Shown: in pieces, positions 35,189 through 43,076 of the stretch
How positions within the stretch are numbered: position 1 is the first letter of the stretch
How the letters are laid out: each line of letters begins with the position of its first letter
Source of the DNA: JBCBSZ01 sp039185015
Lineage (GTDB): Bacteria > Actinomycetota > Acidimicrobiia > Acidimicrobiales > Poriferisodalaceae
Assembly (NCBI GenBank): GCA_039185015.1
Contig: JBCDAU010000017.1
Coordinates: forward strand, 48,468 to 112,467
Length of the DNA stretch: 64,000 bases
Direction of reading: 5' to 3'
Position numbers and translations under genes: made by a program
Notes under the pieces: generated by a model
Database searches by the model: none
The model's input: the letters and a program-made list of their open reading frames with translations, nothing else
Told to the model about the DNA's origin: nothing

Positions 35189-36424
35189 ATGCCCAGCAGC
35201 GCCCTGTCGGCCGAGGTCGACGTCTGCATCCTCGGTGCCGGCCCACATGGCCTCGCCACGGCGCTGCACCTCATGGCCGCCGATCCAGCGCTCGGCGAAC
35301 GCATGGCCGTCATCGATCCGAGCGGATCGTGGTTGTCGACCTGGCGGGAGCAGTTCGCCCGCCTCGAGATCGACAACTTGCGCTCACCGATCGTGCACCA
35401 TCCCGCGCCGGAGGTCTCCGCCCTCGCCAGGCACGTGGCCGCGCGCGATCTGCCCCGTTCCGGTCTGCCGTACGAGCTGCCGACGACGGCAGCGTTCGAC
35501 GAGTTCTGTGATCACCTCATCGCCACGTCCGGCGTGGTGACGCCGATCGCCGCCCGACCCCGCCGTGTCCGTCCGTCACAGGGGCGGATCGTGGTGTCGT
35601 GGGCCGGCCACACGTTGACCGCCGATCGACTCGTGGTCGCCACCAACCCGCACCGCCGAGTCGTACCCACCTGGGTCGAGCCGCTGCTCGGCCGCTTCGG
35701 TGCGCTCGACCACGCCGCGGACGTCGACCTCCGTACCTTCGATCGCCTCGACGGCGAGCACGTCGTCGTCGTGGGTGGCGGTCTGACCGCTGGTCACCTC
35801 GTCGCCGGGGCCGCCGGGCGTGGCGCAACGGTCGAACAGATCACGCGTCGTCCCATCGTCCGCCGCCCCTTCGACACCGACCCGGGGTGGCTCGGGCCGC
35901 GTTTCCTGCGAGGCTTCGACGCCGTGACGGATCCGGAGCAGCGCGTCTCGATGGCGAAGGACGCACGCGGTGGTGGGACGATGCCGGCGTGGATGCACGA
36001 CCGACTCGTCGAGCTCGAGGCGACCGGCGCCGTCGCGATCCGTGAGGGGAGCTCGGTGAGCGAGGCTGACGTGCGCGAGGACGGCCGGGCAGAGCTGCGT
36101 CTCGACGACGGCGATGTCGTCGCCGCCGACCGGATCTGGCTGGCGACCGGGACCGTGCCGTCGATCGAGTCCATGCGTTGCCTGAGCGACGTGGTGGCTG
36201 ACATGGGCCTGGTCGACGGGGTCCCGATCGTCGACGACGACCTCAAGGCCGGGCCTCACCCGGTGCACGTCATCGGTCGTCTGGCGATGACGGCGCTCGG
36301 GCCGGCCGCCGGGAACCTCTGGGGTGCGCAACGGGCGGCCGAGCGGATCACCACGGCCATCACCGGAGTCGAGCTGGACCTGTCGATGACCGCCATTTTC
36401 CACCCACGGCAGGCCCACCGGTGA
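35189..36424 (+). CDS. FAD/NAD(P)-dependent monooxygenase-like flavoprotein (SidA/IucD-like)
   Basis: 411 residues. The FAD-binding motif is CILGAGPHGLATALHL near residue 13 and the second Rossmann motif is VVVVGGGLTAGHLV (about 190-203). Sequence LRSPIVHHPAPEVSAL resembles lysine/ornithine N-hydroxylases and related flavoproteins; LATGTVPSIESM near the C-terminus is the usual substrate/FAD motif. It is preceded by a perfect Zur box and overlaps znuC by 4 bp (GTGA), so it is probably induced by zinc starvation. A role in making a zinc-binding metabolite is possible but unproven; no NRPS or NAS gene is nearby. Confidence 0.75.
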   Translation: MPSSALSAEVDVCILGAGPHGLATALHLMAADPALGERMAVIDPSGSWLSTWREQFARLEIDNLRSPIVHHPAPEVSALARHVAARDLPRSGLPYELPTTAAFDEFCDHLIATSGVVTPIAARPRRVRPSQGRIVVSWAGHTLTADRLVVATNPHRRVVPTWVEPLLGRFGALDHAADVDLRTFDRLDGEHVVVVGGGLTAGHLVAGAAGRGATVEQITRRPIVRRPFDTDPGWLGPRFLRGFDAVTDPEQRVSMAKDARGGGTMPAWMHDRLVELEATGAVAIREGSSVSEADVREDGRAELRLDDGDVVAADRIWLATGTVPSIESMRCLSDVVADMGLVDGVPIVDDDLKAGPHPVHVIGRLAMTALGPAAGNLWGAQRAAERITTAITGVELDLSMTAIFHPRQAHR

Positions 36425-37122
36425 TCGAGTCGTCCGGCACCCCGGTCGTCACCATCGACCGCGTCGACGCGCACCGCGGCTCGACGCTGGCGTTGCGGGA
36501 CATCAACCTGACGGTCGAGCCCGGCACGGTCGTGTCGGTCATCGGCCCGAACGGTGCGGGCAAGTCGACGCTGTTCGCGCTGATCTCGCAGCGGTTGCGG
36601 CCGTCGACCGGCATGGTGCGGGTCGAGGGATCCGTCGGCGATGTCCTGCAGTCTACCGTCGTCGATCCGCTGCTGCAGATCACGGTGGAGGACGTGGTCC
36701 GCATGGGTCGCTACAAGGACCGGGGCTTCCTCCGCCCGATGCGACGGGTCGATCGTGAGCTGATCGACGAGTCGATCGAGCGGGTCGGACTCGCTGACCT
36801 GCGTCGCCGACCGATCAGCCAGCTCTCCGGCGGCCAGCGGCAGCGGGCACTCATCGCCCAGGGCCTCGCCCAGGACGCCTCGATCCTGCTCCTCGACGAA
36901 CCGGCTGCCGGGCTCGATCTCCCGGCGCAGGAGAAGATCCTCGAGGTCATGCGCACCGAGGCCGACCGTGGTCGGACGATTCTCTTCTCGACGCACGATC
37001 TCGGTGCGGCCGCCCACGCCGATGTCGTCGTGGCGCTGCGGTGCGCGTGCGTCTGCTGCGCTCCGCCGGAGCAGGCCCTGGAGGCGCCCGAGGTGCTCGA
37101 CCTCTTCCGGATGGTGGCCTGA
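36421..37122 (+). CDS. znuC: Zinc ABC transporter ATP-binding protein
   Basis: 233 residues from GTG. Walker A GPNGAGKST (42-50), signature LSGGQRQRALIAQGL, Walker B ILLLDEPAAGLD and H-loop FSTHDL are intact. Near the C-terminus the strand that in homologues reads like LNRxxVAxGPP is LRCACVCCAPP, giving four Cys in six residues (208, 210, 212, 213), a likely metal or redox site. It shares an operon with the flavoprotein and should serve ZnuA and ZnuB encoded elsewhere in the cluster. Confidence 0.88.
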   Translation: MIESSGTPVVTIDRVDAHRGSTLALRDINLTVEPGTVVSVIGPNGAGKSTLFALISQRLRPSTGMVRVEGSVGDVLQSTVVDPLLQITVEDVVRMGRYKDRGFLRPMRRVDRELIDESIERVGLADLRRRPISQLSGGQRQRALIAQGLAQDASILLLDEPAAGLDLPAQEKILEVMRTEADRGRTILFSTHDLGAAAHADVVVALRCACVCCAPPEQALEAPEVLDLFRMVA

Positions 37123-37168
37123 GCCTCAGTGGGTGTGTCGGGCGCCGCTGGCCGTGACGCTCGACCCC

Positions 37169-37465
37169 TTAGTGCTCGTCCCAGTGGCCGTCGTGGGCGG
37201 CGTGGCGGTGGCCGTCGTGCAGGTAGTCGACGTGGTCGCCGTGGGGGATGGCCTCGTGGCCGCAGCCCGGGCCGTGCTGATGGGGATGATCCTCGTGCAC
37301 GACGTGGCTGCTGGGCACGCACTCGTCCCAGTGGCCATCGTGCTCCCGGTGGGCGTGGCCGTCATGGATGTAGTCGATGTGATCGCCGTGGGGGATGGCC
37401 TCGTGGCCGCAGCCCGGCCCGTGCTGGTGGTCGTGGTCAGCGTGGATCGTGCACGTGGTGCTCAT
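37169..37465 (-). CDS. His-rich metal-binding protein with internal duplication
   Basis: 98 residues with about 25 His. Two copies of a ~45-residue unit (HQHGPGCGHEAIPHGDHIDYIHDGH ... HDGHWDE, shown in part) differ at few positions. Cys occur in CTIH, GPGCGHE (twice) and DECVP. It is predicted to be soluble and to bind several zinc or similar ions; proteins of this type are often labelled zinc transporter permease by mistake. It overlaps the end of the upstream ArsR gene by 29 bp, so the two are co-transcribed. Function likely zinc storage or buffering (inference). Confidence 0.8.
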   Translation of the reverse strand: MSTTCTIHADHDHQHGPGCGHEAIPHGDHIDYIHDGHAHREHDGHWDECVPSSHVVHEDHPHQHGPGCGHEAIPHGDHVDYLHDGHRHAAHDGHWDEH

Positions 37466-37769
37466 GGTGGTTCCCTTCGCTCTCGGCGTGCTCGACGGCG
37501 TCGAGCACGATGTGCTGGATGTGGTCGTCGACGATCGAGTAGACGACCTCGCGCCCGCGTCGCTCGGCGACGAGCAGGTCCGCCCCCCGGAGGACTCGGA
37601 GGTGTTGGGAGACCAGGGGCTGGGTCGCCCCGGTCGCCTCGACCAACTCGTGGACGCAGCGCGGGCCGTTGGTCAGCTCGGTGAGCATGGCGAGACGCAA
37701 CGGATGAGCCATCGCCTTGAGGTAGGCGGCGCCCCGGTCGAAGCGACTCTCGTCGGTATTCATGCTCAC
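37437..37769 (-). CDS. ArsR/SmtB-family metal-sensing repressor
   Basis: 110 residues from GTG 37769 (an ATG at 37763 is an alternative). Winged helix: AHPLRLAMLTELTNGPRCVHELVEATGATQPLVSQHLRVLRGADLL. The last helix carries Asp-x-His-x10-His (DDHIQHIVLDAVEH), the spacing of the alpha-5 zinc site of SmtB and CzrA, though the final ligand position is Ser with Glu beside it. A His-rich tail HHEHHVH follows. It is likely a zinc sensor, repressing itself and the His-rich gene. Confidence 0.85.
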   Translation of the reverse strand: MSMNTDESRFDRGAAYLKAMAHPLRLAMLTELTNGPRCVHELVEATGATQPLVSQHLRVLRGADLLVAERRGREVVYSIVDDHIQHIVLDAVEHAESEGNHHEHHVHDPR

Positions 37770-37792
37770 ATTGCAATCTTACTATGTATTGC
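37770..37792 (-). promoter_or_regulatory. arsR promoter with inverted repeat
   Basis: On the minus strand the -10-like TAAGAT (37776-37781) ends six bases before the GTG at 37769. GCAAT (37773-37777) and ATTGC (37788-37792) form an inverted repeat around it, placed so that a bound ArsR protein would block the promoter. Confidence 0.45.
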
Positions 37793-37804
37793 GCCGTGGG
37801 CAAG

Positions 37805-38764
37805 TCACCTCGTCGCTGCGTTGTCGTAGTAGTCCGTGGCGGCGACGACCAGGCCGTCGGCGTACCGGCACACGCTGGTGCCCCGCACGGCGACGGGCGG
37901 CTCCGCTCCCGGGACCCTCGCCACCCACTCGAACGCGGTGCAGTCCCCGTTGAAGAGCGGAACCCCGATCGACTCGAGCGTGATCGTCATGCGGGACTCC
38001 CGCCGGGCGCCGAGGTGTCGGGCGATCGCTTCGGCGCCCACGAGCTCGGCGTGGGGCTCCCGGAGCACGCTGTCGGTCGGGTGGAAGAGCGGCACGACGA
38101 TCTCCGGGTCCAGGCCGAGGCCGGGCGTGATCATCACCGTGTGGATGTCGGCGTGGTCGATGGGACCTCGCTCCTCCGGTGGCCGTTCGAGCCACTCCTC
38201 CAGCGCGTCGCTGCGCTCGGGCGTGATCATCGGCTGGGTCTCCCATTCCACCTGCGGGGGCTCCGGCAGCTCGTGGGTGCCCTCGCCGCCGGCCGCTGAG
38301 CGGCGCATCGGTGAGGTGTCGTAGACGTCGGCGTTCCAGACGATCCAGCCCTCCCGGTGGTGGCGGATGGAGACGCCGCGAGACATCGGCACCCGCTCGC
38401 CCTCGACCGACGCCCACATCTGCCACTCCGAGACCGAGCTCGTCGTCTCGGCGTCGCCGAAGATCTCCATCGGTGCCGTCGGGACGCGCCCGTCCGCGAT
38501 GGCGCCCATCCTCGGCATCAACCACCGACGGATAGCGGTCTGGCCGTGGAACGCGCCGAAGCCGGCGTCGAAGCACATCGAGTCAGTGGGATGGAGCAGC
38601 TCGGTGAGCGCCTCGACCGCGTGCTCGCCGAGCCGTGGATCGCCGAGCGCCTCGACCGCACCGGTCGCGTCGAGCCCCGGCGATCGTTCGTTGACCCGGT
38701 CGAGGTCGAGCCCGTCCCCGGCTCGATCCAGGAACCCGGTCACCCAGTCGTACGGTGTCGGCAT
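37805..38764 (-). CDS. Protein with two NTF2/SnoaL-like domains
   Basis: 319 residues from ATG 38764 with AGGGGA about eight bases upstream. Two NTF2-like halves are visible, one around ALTELLHPTDSMCFDAGFGAFHGQTAIRRWL and one around VVPLFHPTDSVLREPHAELVGAEAIARHL, both with the shared FHPTDS-type pattern, so the gene is an internal duplication. SnoaL-like proteins act as ketosteroid isomerase- or dehydratase-type enzymes or bind ligands. Specific function unknown. Single gene. Confidence 0.75.
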   Translation of the reverse strand: MPTPYDWVTGFLDRAGDGLDLDRVNERSPGLDATGAVEALGDPRLGEHAVEALTELLHPTDSMCFDAGFGAFHGQTAIRRWLMPRMGAIADGRVPTAPMEIFGDAETTSSVSEWQMWASVEGERVPMSRGVSIRHHREGWIVWNADVYDTSPMRRSAAGGEGTHELPEPPQVEWETQPMITPERSDALEEWLERPPEERGPIDHADIHTVMITPGLGLDPEIVVPLFHPTDSVLREPHAELVGAEAIARHLGARRESRMTITLESIGVPLFNGDCTAFEWVARVPGAEPPVAVRGTSVCRYADGLVVAATDYYDNAATR

Positions 38765-38988
38765 CGGTCCGTCCCCTGCGGTCGCCGTGGCTGCGCCTGG
38801 TTGCGCCCCCTGAACGGTATTCGCCGGACACGGGGTCCTGGTCCGTCGAGGTCGGGACGGAGCGCCATCCGTGGTGAGGTCGTCGAATACGTCACACGAC
38901 GGAGGACGCCACCCCCCGCTGTACGTAGGTTTGGTGCAGCGTCCAATGGCGGTTGTGGCCGCCGAGGCGAGAGACGGGGGACGACGAC

Positions 38989-39291
38989 ATGCTCGAACGA
39001 CTGACACAGCGCACGCTGGTGTTGACCACGGCGGTGCTGTGCGCGGCGGGGATCGTCGAGGGCATCCGCATCGATCGCCCCAGCGTCGCGGTGCTCTTCG
39101 GTGTCGTCCTCGCACTCGGGTCGATGATCGCGAGGGACCGCGCCTCACAGCGTCCGATCCGCGTGCGGCCTGACCTGCGCGAGTGGCTGGACGACACCGC
39201 ATCGGTCACCGGTGACTCCATCGAGGAGCTGAGCAACGCCGCGTTGAGCAGCTATCGCGCCGACCTGGCGAGGGACCACCATGAGCGCTGA
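38989..39291 (+). CDS. Small membrane protein with RHH-like tail
   Basis: 100 residues from ATG 38989 with GGGGGA eight bases upstream. Two hydrophobic helices (about 10-25, 32-48) are followed by a basic turn and IRVRPDLREWLDDTASVTGDSIEELSNAAL (in part), which has the strand-helix-helix pattern of CopG/ribbon-helix-helix proteins. A membrane-anchored DNA- or protein-binding role is possible. It overlaps the PEP-synthase-like/PAP2 gene by 11 bp and is probably co-translated with it. Confidence 0.6.
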   Translation: MLERLTQRTLVLTTAVLCAAGIVEGIRIDRPSVAVLFGVVLALGSMIARDRASQRPIRVRPDLREWLDDTASVTGDSIEELSNAALSSYRADLARDHHER

Positions 39292-42200
39292 CCCCGTACT
39301 CGTCGCCCGGGTCGACGGCAACGGCCTCACCAACGAGGACGCCGGCGGCAAGGGGTCGTCGCTGGACGTGCTCGTGTCCCTCGGCGCCGCCGTGCCCGAG
39401 ACCAGCATCGTGACGACCGGTGCCTACCGGTTGTTCGCAGCCGACCCGTCGATCGCTGCACTGCTCGCCGAGCTCCGCGCGGGCGAGCTCCCACCGCCAC
39501 AGGAGCACGAGCGGGAGCAGCAGCGCGTCGACGACGCCTTCCTCGCCGTGGAGCTCCCCGAAGCCATCCTCGAGGCGATGGCCGAGTTCGGTCCGGCGAT
39601 CGGGGACGGAGCCACGGTCGCGGTGCGCTCGTCAGCCACGGCGGAGGACACGGCATCTGCCTCGTTCGCTGGGCAGTACCGGTCGATCCTCGGCGTCGGT
39701 CCCGAAGATCTGAGCAGGGCGGTTCGCCTGGTGTGGGCGTCGCTGTGGCACCCGGCGCCACGCAGCTACCGGCGGTTCCGCAACGTGCCGGAGGACGACC
39801 TGTCGATGGCCGTCGTCCTCATGCACATGCTCGACCCGTCCCACGCCGGCGTGATCTTCACCAGCGACCCCGGCGGTTCGCCTGACCATCTCCGCATCGA
39901 GATCGTCGAGGGCCTCGGCGAGGCGCTGGTGTCGGGCGAAGCGACCCCGGACGCGTTCGTCGTGCCTCACGACGAGAGCGTGGACCGGCTGGCTGCCGTC
40001 GAGCCCGTCTTCGGCGAGGTCGTGGCCGAGGCGCTCCGCGTCGAACGTGAGCTCGGTGTCCCGCAAGACATCGAGTGGGCCGTCGATGACGGACAGCTCT
40101 ACCTGGTCCAGGCCCGCCCGATCACGACCGAGTCCGTCGACCTCGGCAGCGACGACGGCTTCGACATCGGCGCCGGGCCGTCGGCGAGCTTCACGACAGC
40201 GGGCATCGGCGAGTCGCTGCCCGGCGTGGTGCCGCCGCTCGACTGGACGATCAACTCCTGGACGCTCGAGAACGGCTTCCGGAACCTCTTCCATCGTCTG
40301 GGTGGCTGTCCCGACGGCCTCGCAGGGCCGCACGCGCTCATCGGCCGGTTTCGCGGTCGTGCGGCCCTGAACCTCGACCGCATGCTGCAGGCGGCCGGGA
40401 CCATCCCGGGCGCTTCGCCGGAGGAGCTCGAGCACCAGTACTTCGGCGAGGCCGTCCGCGGCGAGGACGCGCCGCCCGCGCCGACGCCGCCCAAGGCCGG
40501 CGCGGCGCAGGGCCTCCGAACGTTGCGCGCCCGACAGACCGCGGCACAGGAGTCGGAGGTCGTCACGCTGGCCGTCGACGGGTTGCTGGATCTGGAGCCG
40601 GAGCTCCGCCTGCGCGAGGACGACGAGCTGTTGGCCTACCGCGCCCGGCTGCTGCATCTCGCGACGCGGGTCGTGACGGCCGAGGTGGCGATCGCGGCCA
40701 TGGCCACGGCCAGCTACCGGAGCATCGAGGTCTTCCTCTGCAAGCAGCTCGGCGATGCCGAGGCGAGCAGGGCCGCTCAGCTCATGACCTCGGGGAGCGG
40801 AGGCAGCCGGCGGGCGTTGATCGCGCTCGCACTGAGCGACCTGGTGGCCGAGTCGCAGGCGAGCTCGGAGCTCAGCGACGCGACCGACACCGATGAGTGG
40901 TCGGAGGCGCGGGTCGCCCTCGAGCGGTTCCCGAGCGGACGCTCGTTCATCGAGCGGTTCGACGAGGCCCTCCGGCGAGCCGGCTCGACCTCGTACTTCG
41001 GTGGCCCGACGTGGGCCGAGGTGCCAGATCTGGCCTGGCTGACGTTCCGCCACGAGGTCGACTCGCCCCAACGAGACGATGACGCCGAGCGGCGTGCCGC
41101 CCGACGCGAGGTCGAACAGCGACTGACCGAGGGCCCGGACTGGTCCTACACGAGGTGGAACAGCGGGCAGCTGTTCGACGTACGTCGCCGGTTCTTCCGG
41201 CGAGAAGCCGCCGATGCGGCCGAGTTCCTCGATCGGCGCGAGCACACCAAGGCGGCGATGCTCAAGCTCGGTGGCGCCCTTCGCCGGCTCAACCTGGAGT
41301 TCGGCACGCGCCTCGTCGAGGCGGGCAGGCTCGAGGACGTCGAGGACGTCCAGTTCCTCTCCAACGCCGAGCTCGTCGCCCTCGTCGAGGGGGAGGGACC
41401 CACCGCCGATGTCATCGCCATTCGTCGCCGGCGTCTCGCCGAGGCTGATCTCGACGGCCCGCTTCCCCGCGTGTTCGAAGGGGCACCGGACGCCGTCGAG
41501 ACGGCCCGGATCGAGGGCGAGCACGTGGAGGGGTGGGGCGCGAGCCCCGGGCGCTACGAGGGGCCGGCGCGAGTCGTCCGCTCGGTGAGCGCGAGCTCGC
41601 TCCGCAAGGGAGACGTGCTCGTGGCCCGTGCGACCGACGCGTCCTGGGCGCCACTGTTCCTGCTCGCGGGTGCCATCGTGGTCGAGGACGGTGGTCCGCT
41701 CTCCCACGCGGCGATCGTCGCCCGGGAGCTCGGGATGCCGGCGGTGTTGAACGTGCCCGGCATCATGGACCGGATCGAGTCCGAGCCCGACGAGGTCGCG
41801 CTGCGGGTCGACGGGACGACCGGCGAGGTCATCATCCACCGACCGTCCGAGGGCGATCAGATCGACCTGAGCGACCGGCCGGCACCGGCCGCGGAACCGG
41901 ACCTCGCAGCCGGTGTCGCGCCGCTGCGCGAGCCGACCGAGACCCCGAACATCGACATCAGCGGCTTCAACGTCTTCGTCACCGGGCTGATCGGTGCGGG
42001 TGCGCTCTTCTCGACCGCGATCGCGCTGACCGAGTCGATGAGCAGCCGCCGTGGCCGCAACCGGTTGTTCCGGCGGGCGGCGCCGATCGCTTCGACGTTG
42101 AGCGTCGGCACGAGCCGTGGCTTCGACGACGACGAAGCGAAGACCCTCGGCATCCGACCGCGGTGGCACTACCTCATCGGTGCGGTCGCCCTCGCCACGG

Positions 42201-43072
42201 CGGCGATCGCGCTCGCCATCATCTCGACGGCTGCGTACCTCGCCGGCGACAGCGGTGCGGAGAGCAACCTCGTCTACTGGGGGGTCAGCCTGAGCGGTGC
42301 GGCGACCCTGGGGATGCTGTCGATCTACCTGGCCAACGCGACGGCGACCTGGCCGCACGTGCTCCCGACGGTCAGGCAGCTGCTCCCCGCCCGACCGAAG
42401 GTCGAGGGATCGTGGGCGAGCGCCATTCCGACCGGCTCGAAGATCGCGCTGGCGTTCATGGTCGGCATCGTGATCGTGCTCGCCGTGACCGCGACCTTCG
42501 CCGAGGGCGTCTTACTGGACTTCGACGAGTCCTTCTACCTGGACCGCGACCTCCGCGAGGATCGAGACCGCTTCGGTCCGGACTGGCTCGTGTGGCTCGC
42601 CCGGCCCCAGATCATCATCCCGCTGGCGATCCTGATCGGCCTCGGCACCATCCGGTGTCGGGTCGTCGCGCTCGCCTTCCCGCTGGCCGTCGTCGCGGCT
42701 GGAGCGACCAACGTCTTCCTCGGTTGGACGGTGCGGCGAGAGCGCCCGCCCTTCAGCACGCACGTGGGCGAGGTCAACTCGTTCCCGGGTGGTCACTTCA
42801 TGCAGATGACGCTGCTGTTCGGTGTGATCCCGTTGGTGGCGTACATCGTCACTCGACGGCGATGGGTCCAAGCCGTCGCCGCGGTGCTCTCGGCGGGTGC
42901 GTTGGCGCTCATCCTGACCGACACGTTCATCACCGGCGGCCATTGGCCGACCGACCAGCTCGCCGGCTTCCTGATCGGGGCCAGTCTGGTCGTGGTCATC
43001 TGGAGCCTGACCACCTCGGGTCCGCACCACGACAGCTGCTCCGACTGCCCGTCACAGACCGGGAGGAGTTGA
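39281..43072 (+). CDS. PEP-synthase-like phosphotransferase fused to a C-terminal PAP2 membrane phosphatase
   Basis: 1263 residues. Residues 1-290 are a PPDK/PEP-synthase ATP-grasp domain (EDAGGKGSSLDVL, VRSSATAEDTASASFAGQY, YLVQARPITT). About 300-720 is a helical middle as in rifampin-phosphotransferase-like proteins. About 740-860 is the swivelling PEP-utiliser domain with catalytic His809 in GGPLSHAAIVARELG. There is no C-terminal PEP/pyruvate TIM barrel. Instead residues ~890-1263 hold about nine helices including a PAP2 domain with RRERPP, FPGGHFMQ and GHWPTDQLAG motifs. Such a fusion of a His-phosphotransfer enzyme to an integral lipid/pyrophosphate phosphatase is unusual. Probably modifies or recycles a membrane phosphate compound; inference only. 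Confidence 0.85.
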   Translation: MSADPVLVARVDGNGLTNEDAGGKGSSLDVLVSLGAAVPETSIVTTGAYRLFAADPSIAALLAELRAGELPPPQEHEREQQRVDDAFLAVELPEAILEAMAEFGPAIGDGATVAVRSSATAEDTASASFAGQYRSILGVGPEDLSRAVRLVWASLWHPAPRSYRRFRNVPEDDLSMAVVLMHMLDPSHAGVIFTSDPGGSPDHLRIEIVEGLGEALVSGEATPDAFVVPHDESVDRLAAVEPVFGEVVAEALRVERELGVPQDIEWAVDDGQLYLVQARPITTESVDLGSDDGFDIGAGPSASFTTAGIGESLPGVVPPLDWTINSWTLENGFRNLFHRLGGCPDGLAGPHALIGRFRGRAALNLDRMLQAAGTIPGASPEELEHQYFGEAVRGEDAPPAPTPPKAGAAQGLRTLRARQTAAQESEVVTLAVDGLLDLEPELRLREDDELLAYRARLLHLATRVVTAEVAIAAMATASYRSIEVFLCKQLGDAEASRAAQLMTSGSGGSRRALIALALSDLVAESQASSELSDATDTDEWSEARVALERFPSGRSFIERFDEALRRAGSTSYFGGPTWAEVPDLAWLTFRHEVDSPQRDDDAERRAARREVEQRLTEGPDWSYTRWNSGQLFDVRRRFFRREAADAAEFLDRREHTKAAMLKLGGALRRLNLEFGTRLVEAGRLEDVEDVQFLSNAELVALVEGEGPTADVIAIRRRRLAEADLDGPLPRVFEGAPDAVETARIEGEHVEGWGASPGRYEGPARVVRSVSASSLRKGDVLVARATDASWAPLFLLAGAIVVEDGGPLSHAAIVARELGMPAVLNVPGIMDRIESEPDEVALRVDGTTGEVIIHRPSEGDQIDLSDRPAPAAEPDLAAGVAPLREPTETPNIDISGFNVFVTGLIGAGALFSTAIALTESMSSRRGRNRLFRRAAPIASTLSVGTSRGFDDDEAKTLGIRPRWHYLIGAVALATAAIALAIISTAAYLAGDSGAESNLVYWGVSLSGAATLGMLSIYLANATATWPHVLPTVRQLLPARPKVEGSWASAIPTGSKIALAFMVGIVIVLAVTATFAEGVLLDFDESFYLDRDLREDRDRFGPDWLVWLARPQIIIPLAILIGLGTIRCRVVALAFPLAVVAAGATNVFLGWTVRRERPPFSTHVGEVNSFPGGHFMQMTLLFGVIPLVAYIVTRRRWVQAVAAVLSAGALALILTDTFITGGHWPTDQLAGFLIGASLVVVIWSLTTSGPHHDSCSDCPSQTGRS

Positions 43073-43076
43073 TGGC

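Noticed and set aside
39632..42358. 908-codon minus-strand frame opposite the PEP-synthase/PAP2 gene
   Set aside because: Antisense shadow; the plus strand carries catalytic motifs throughout.
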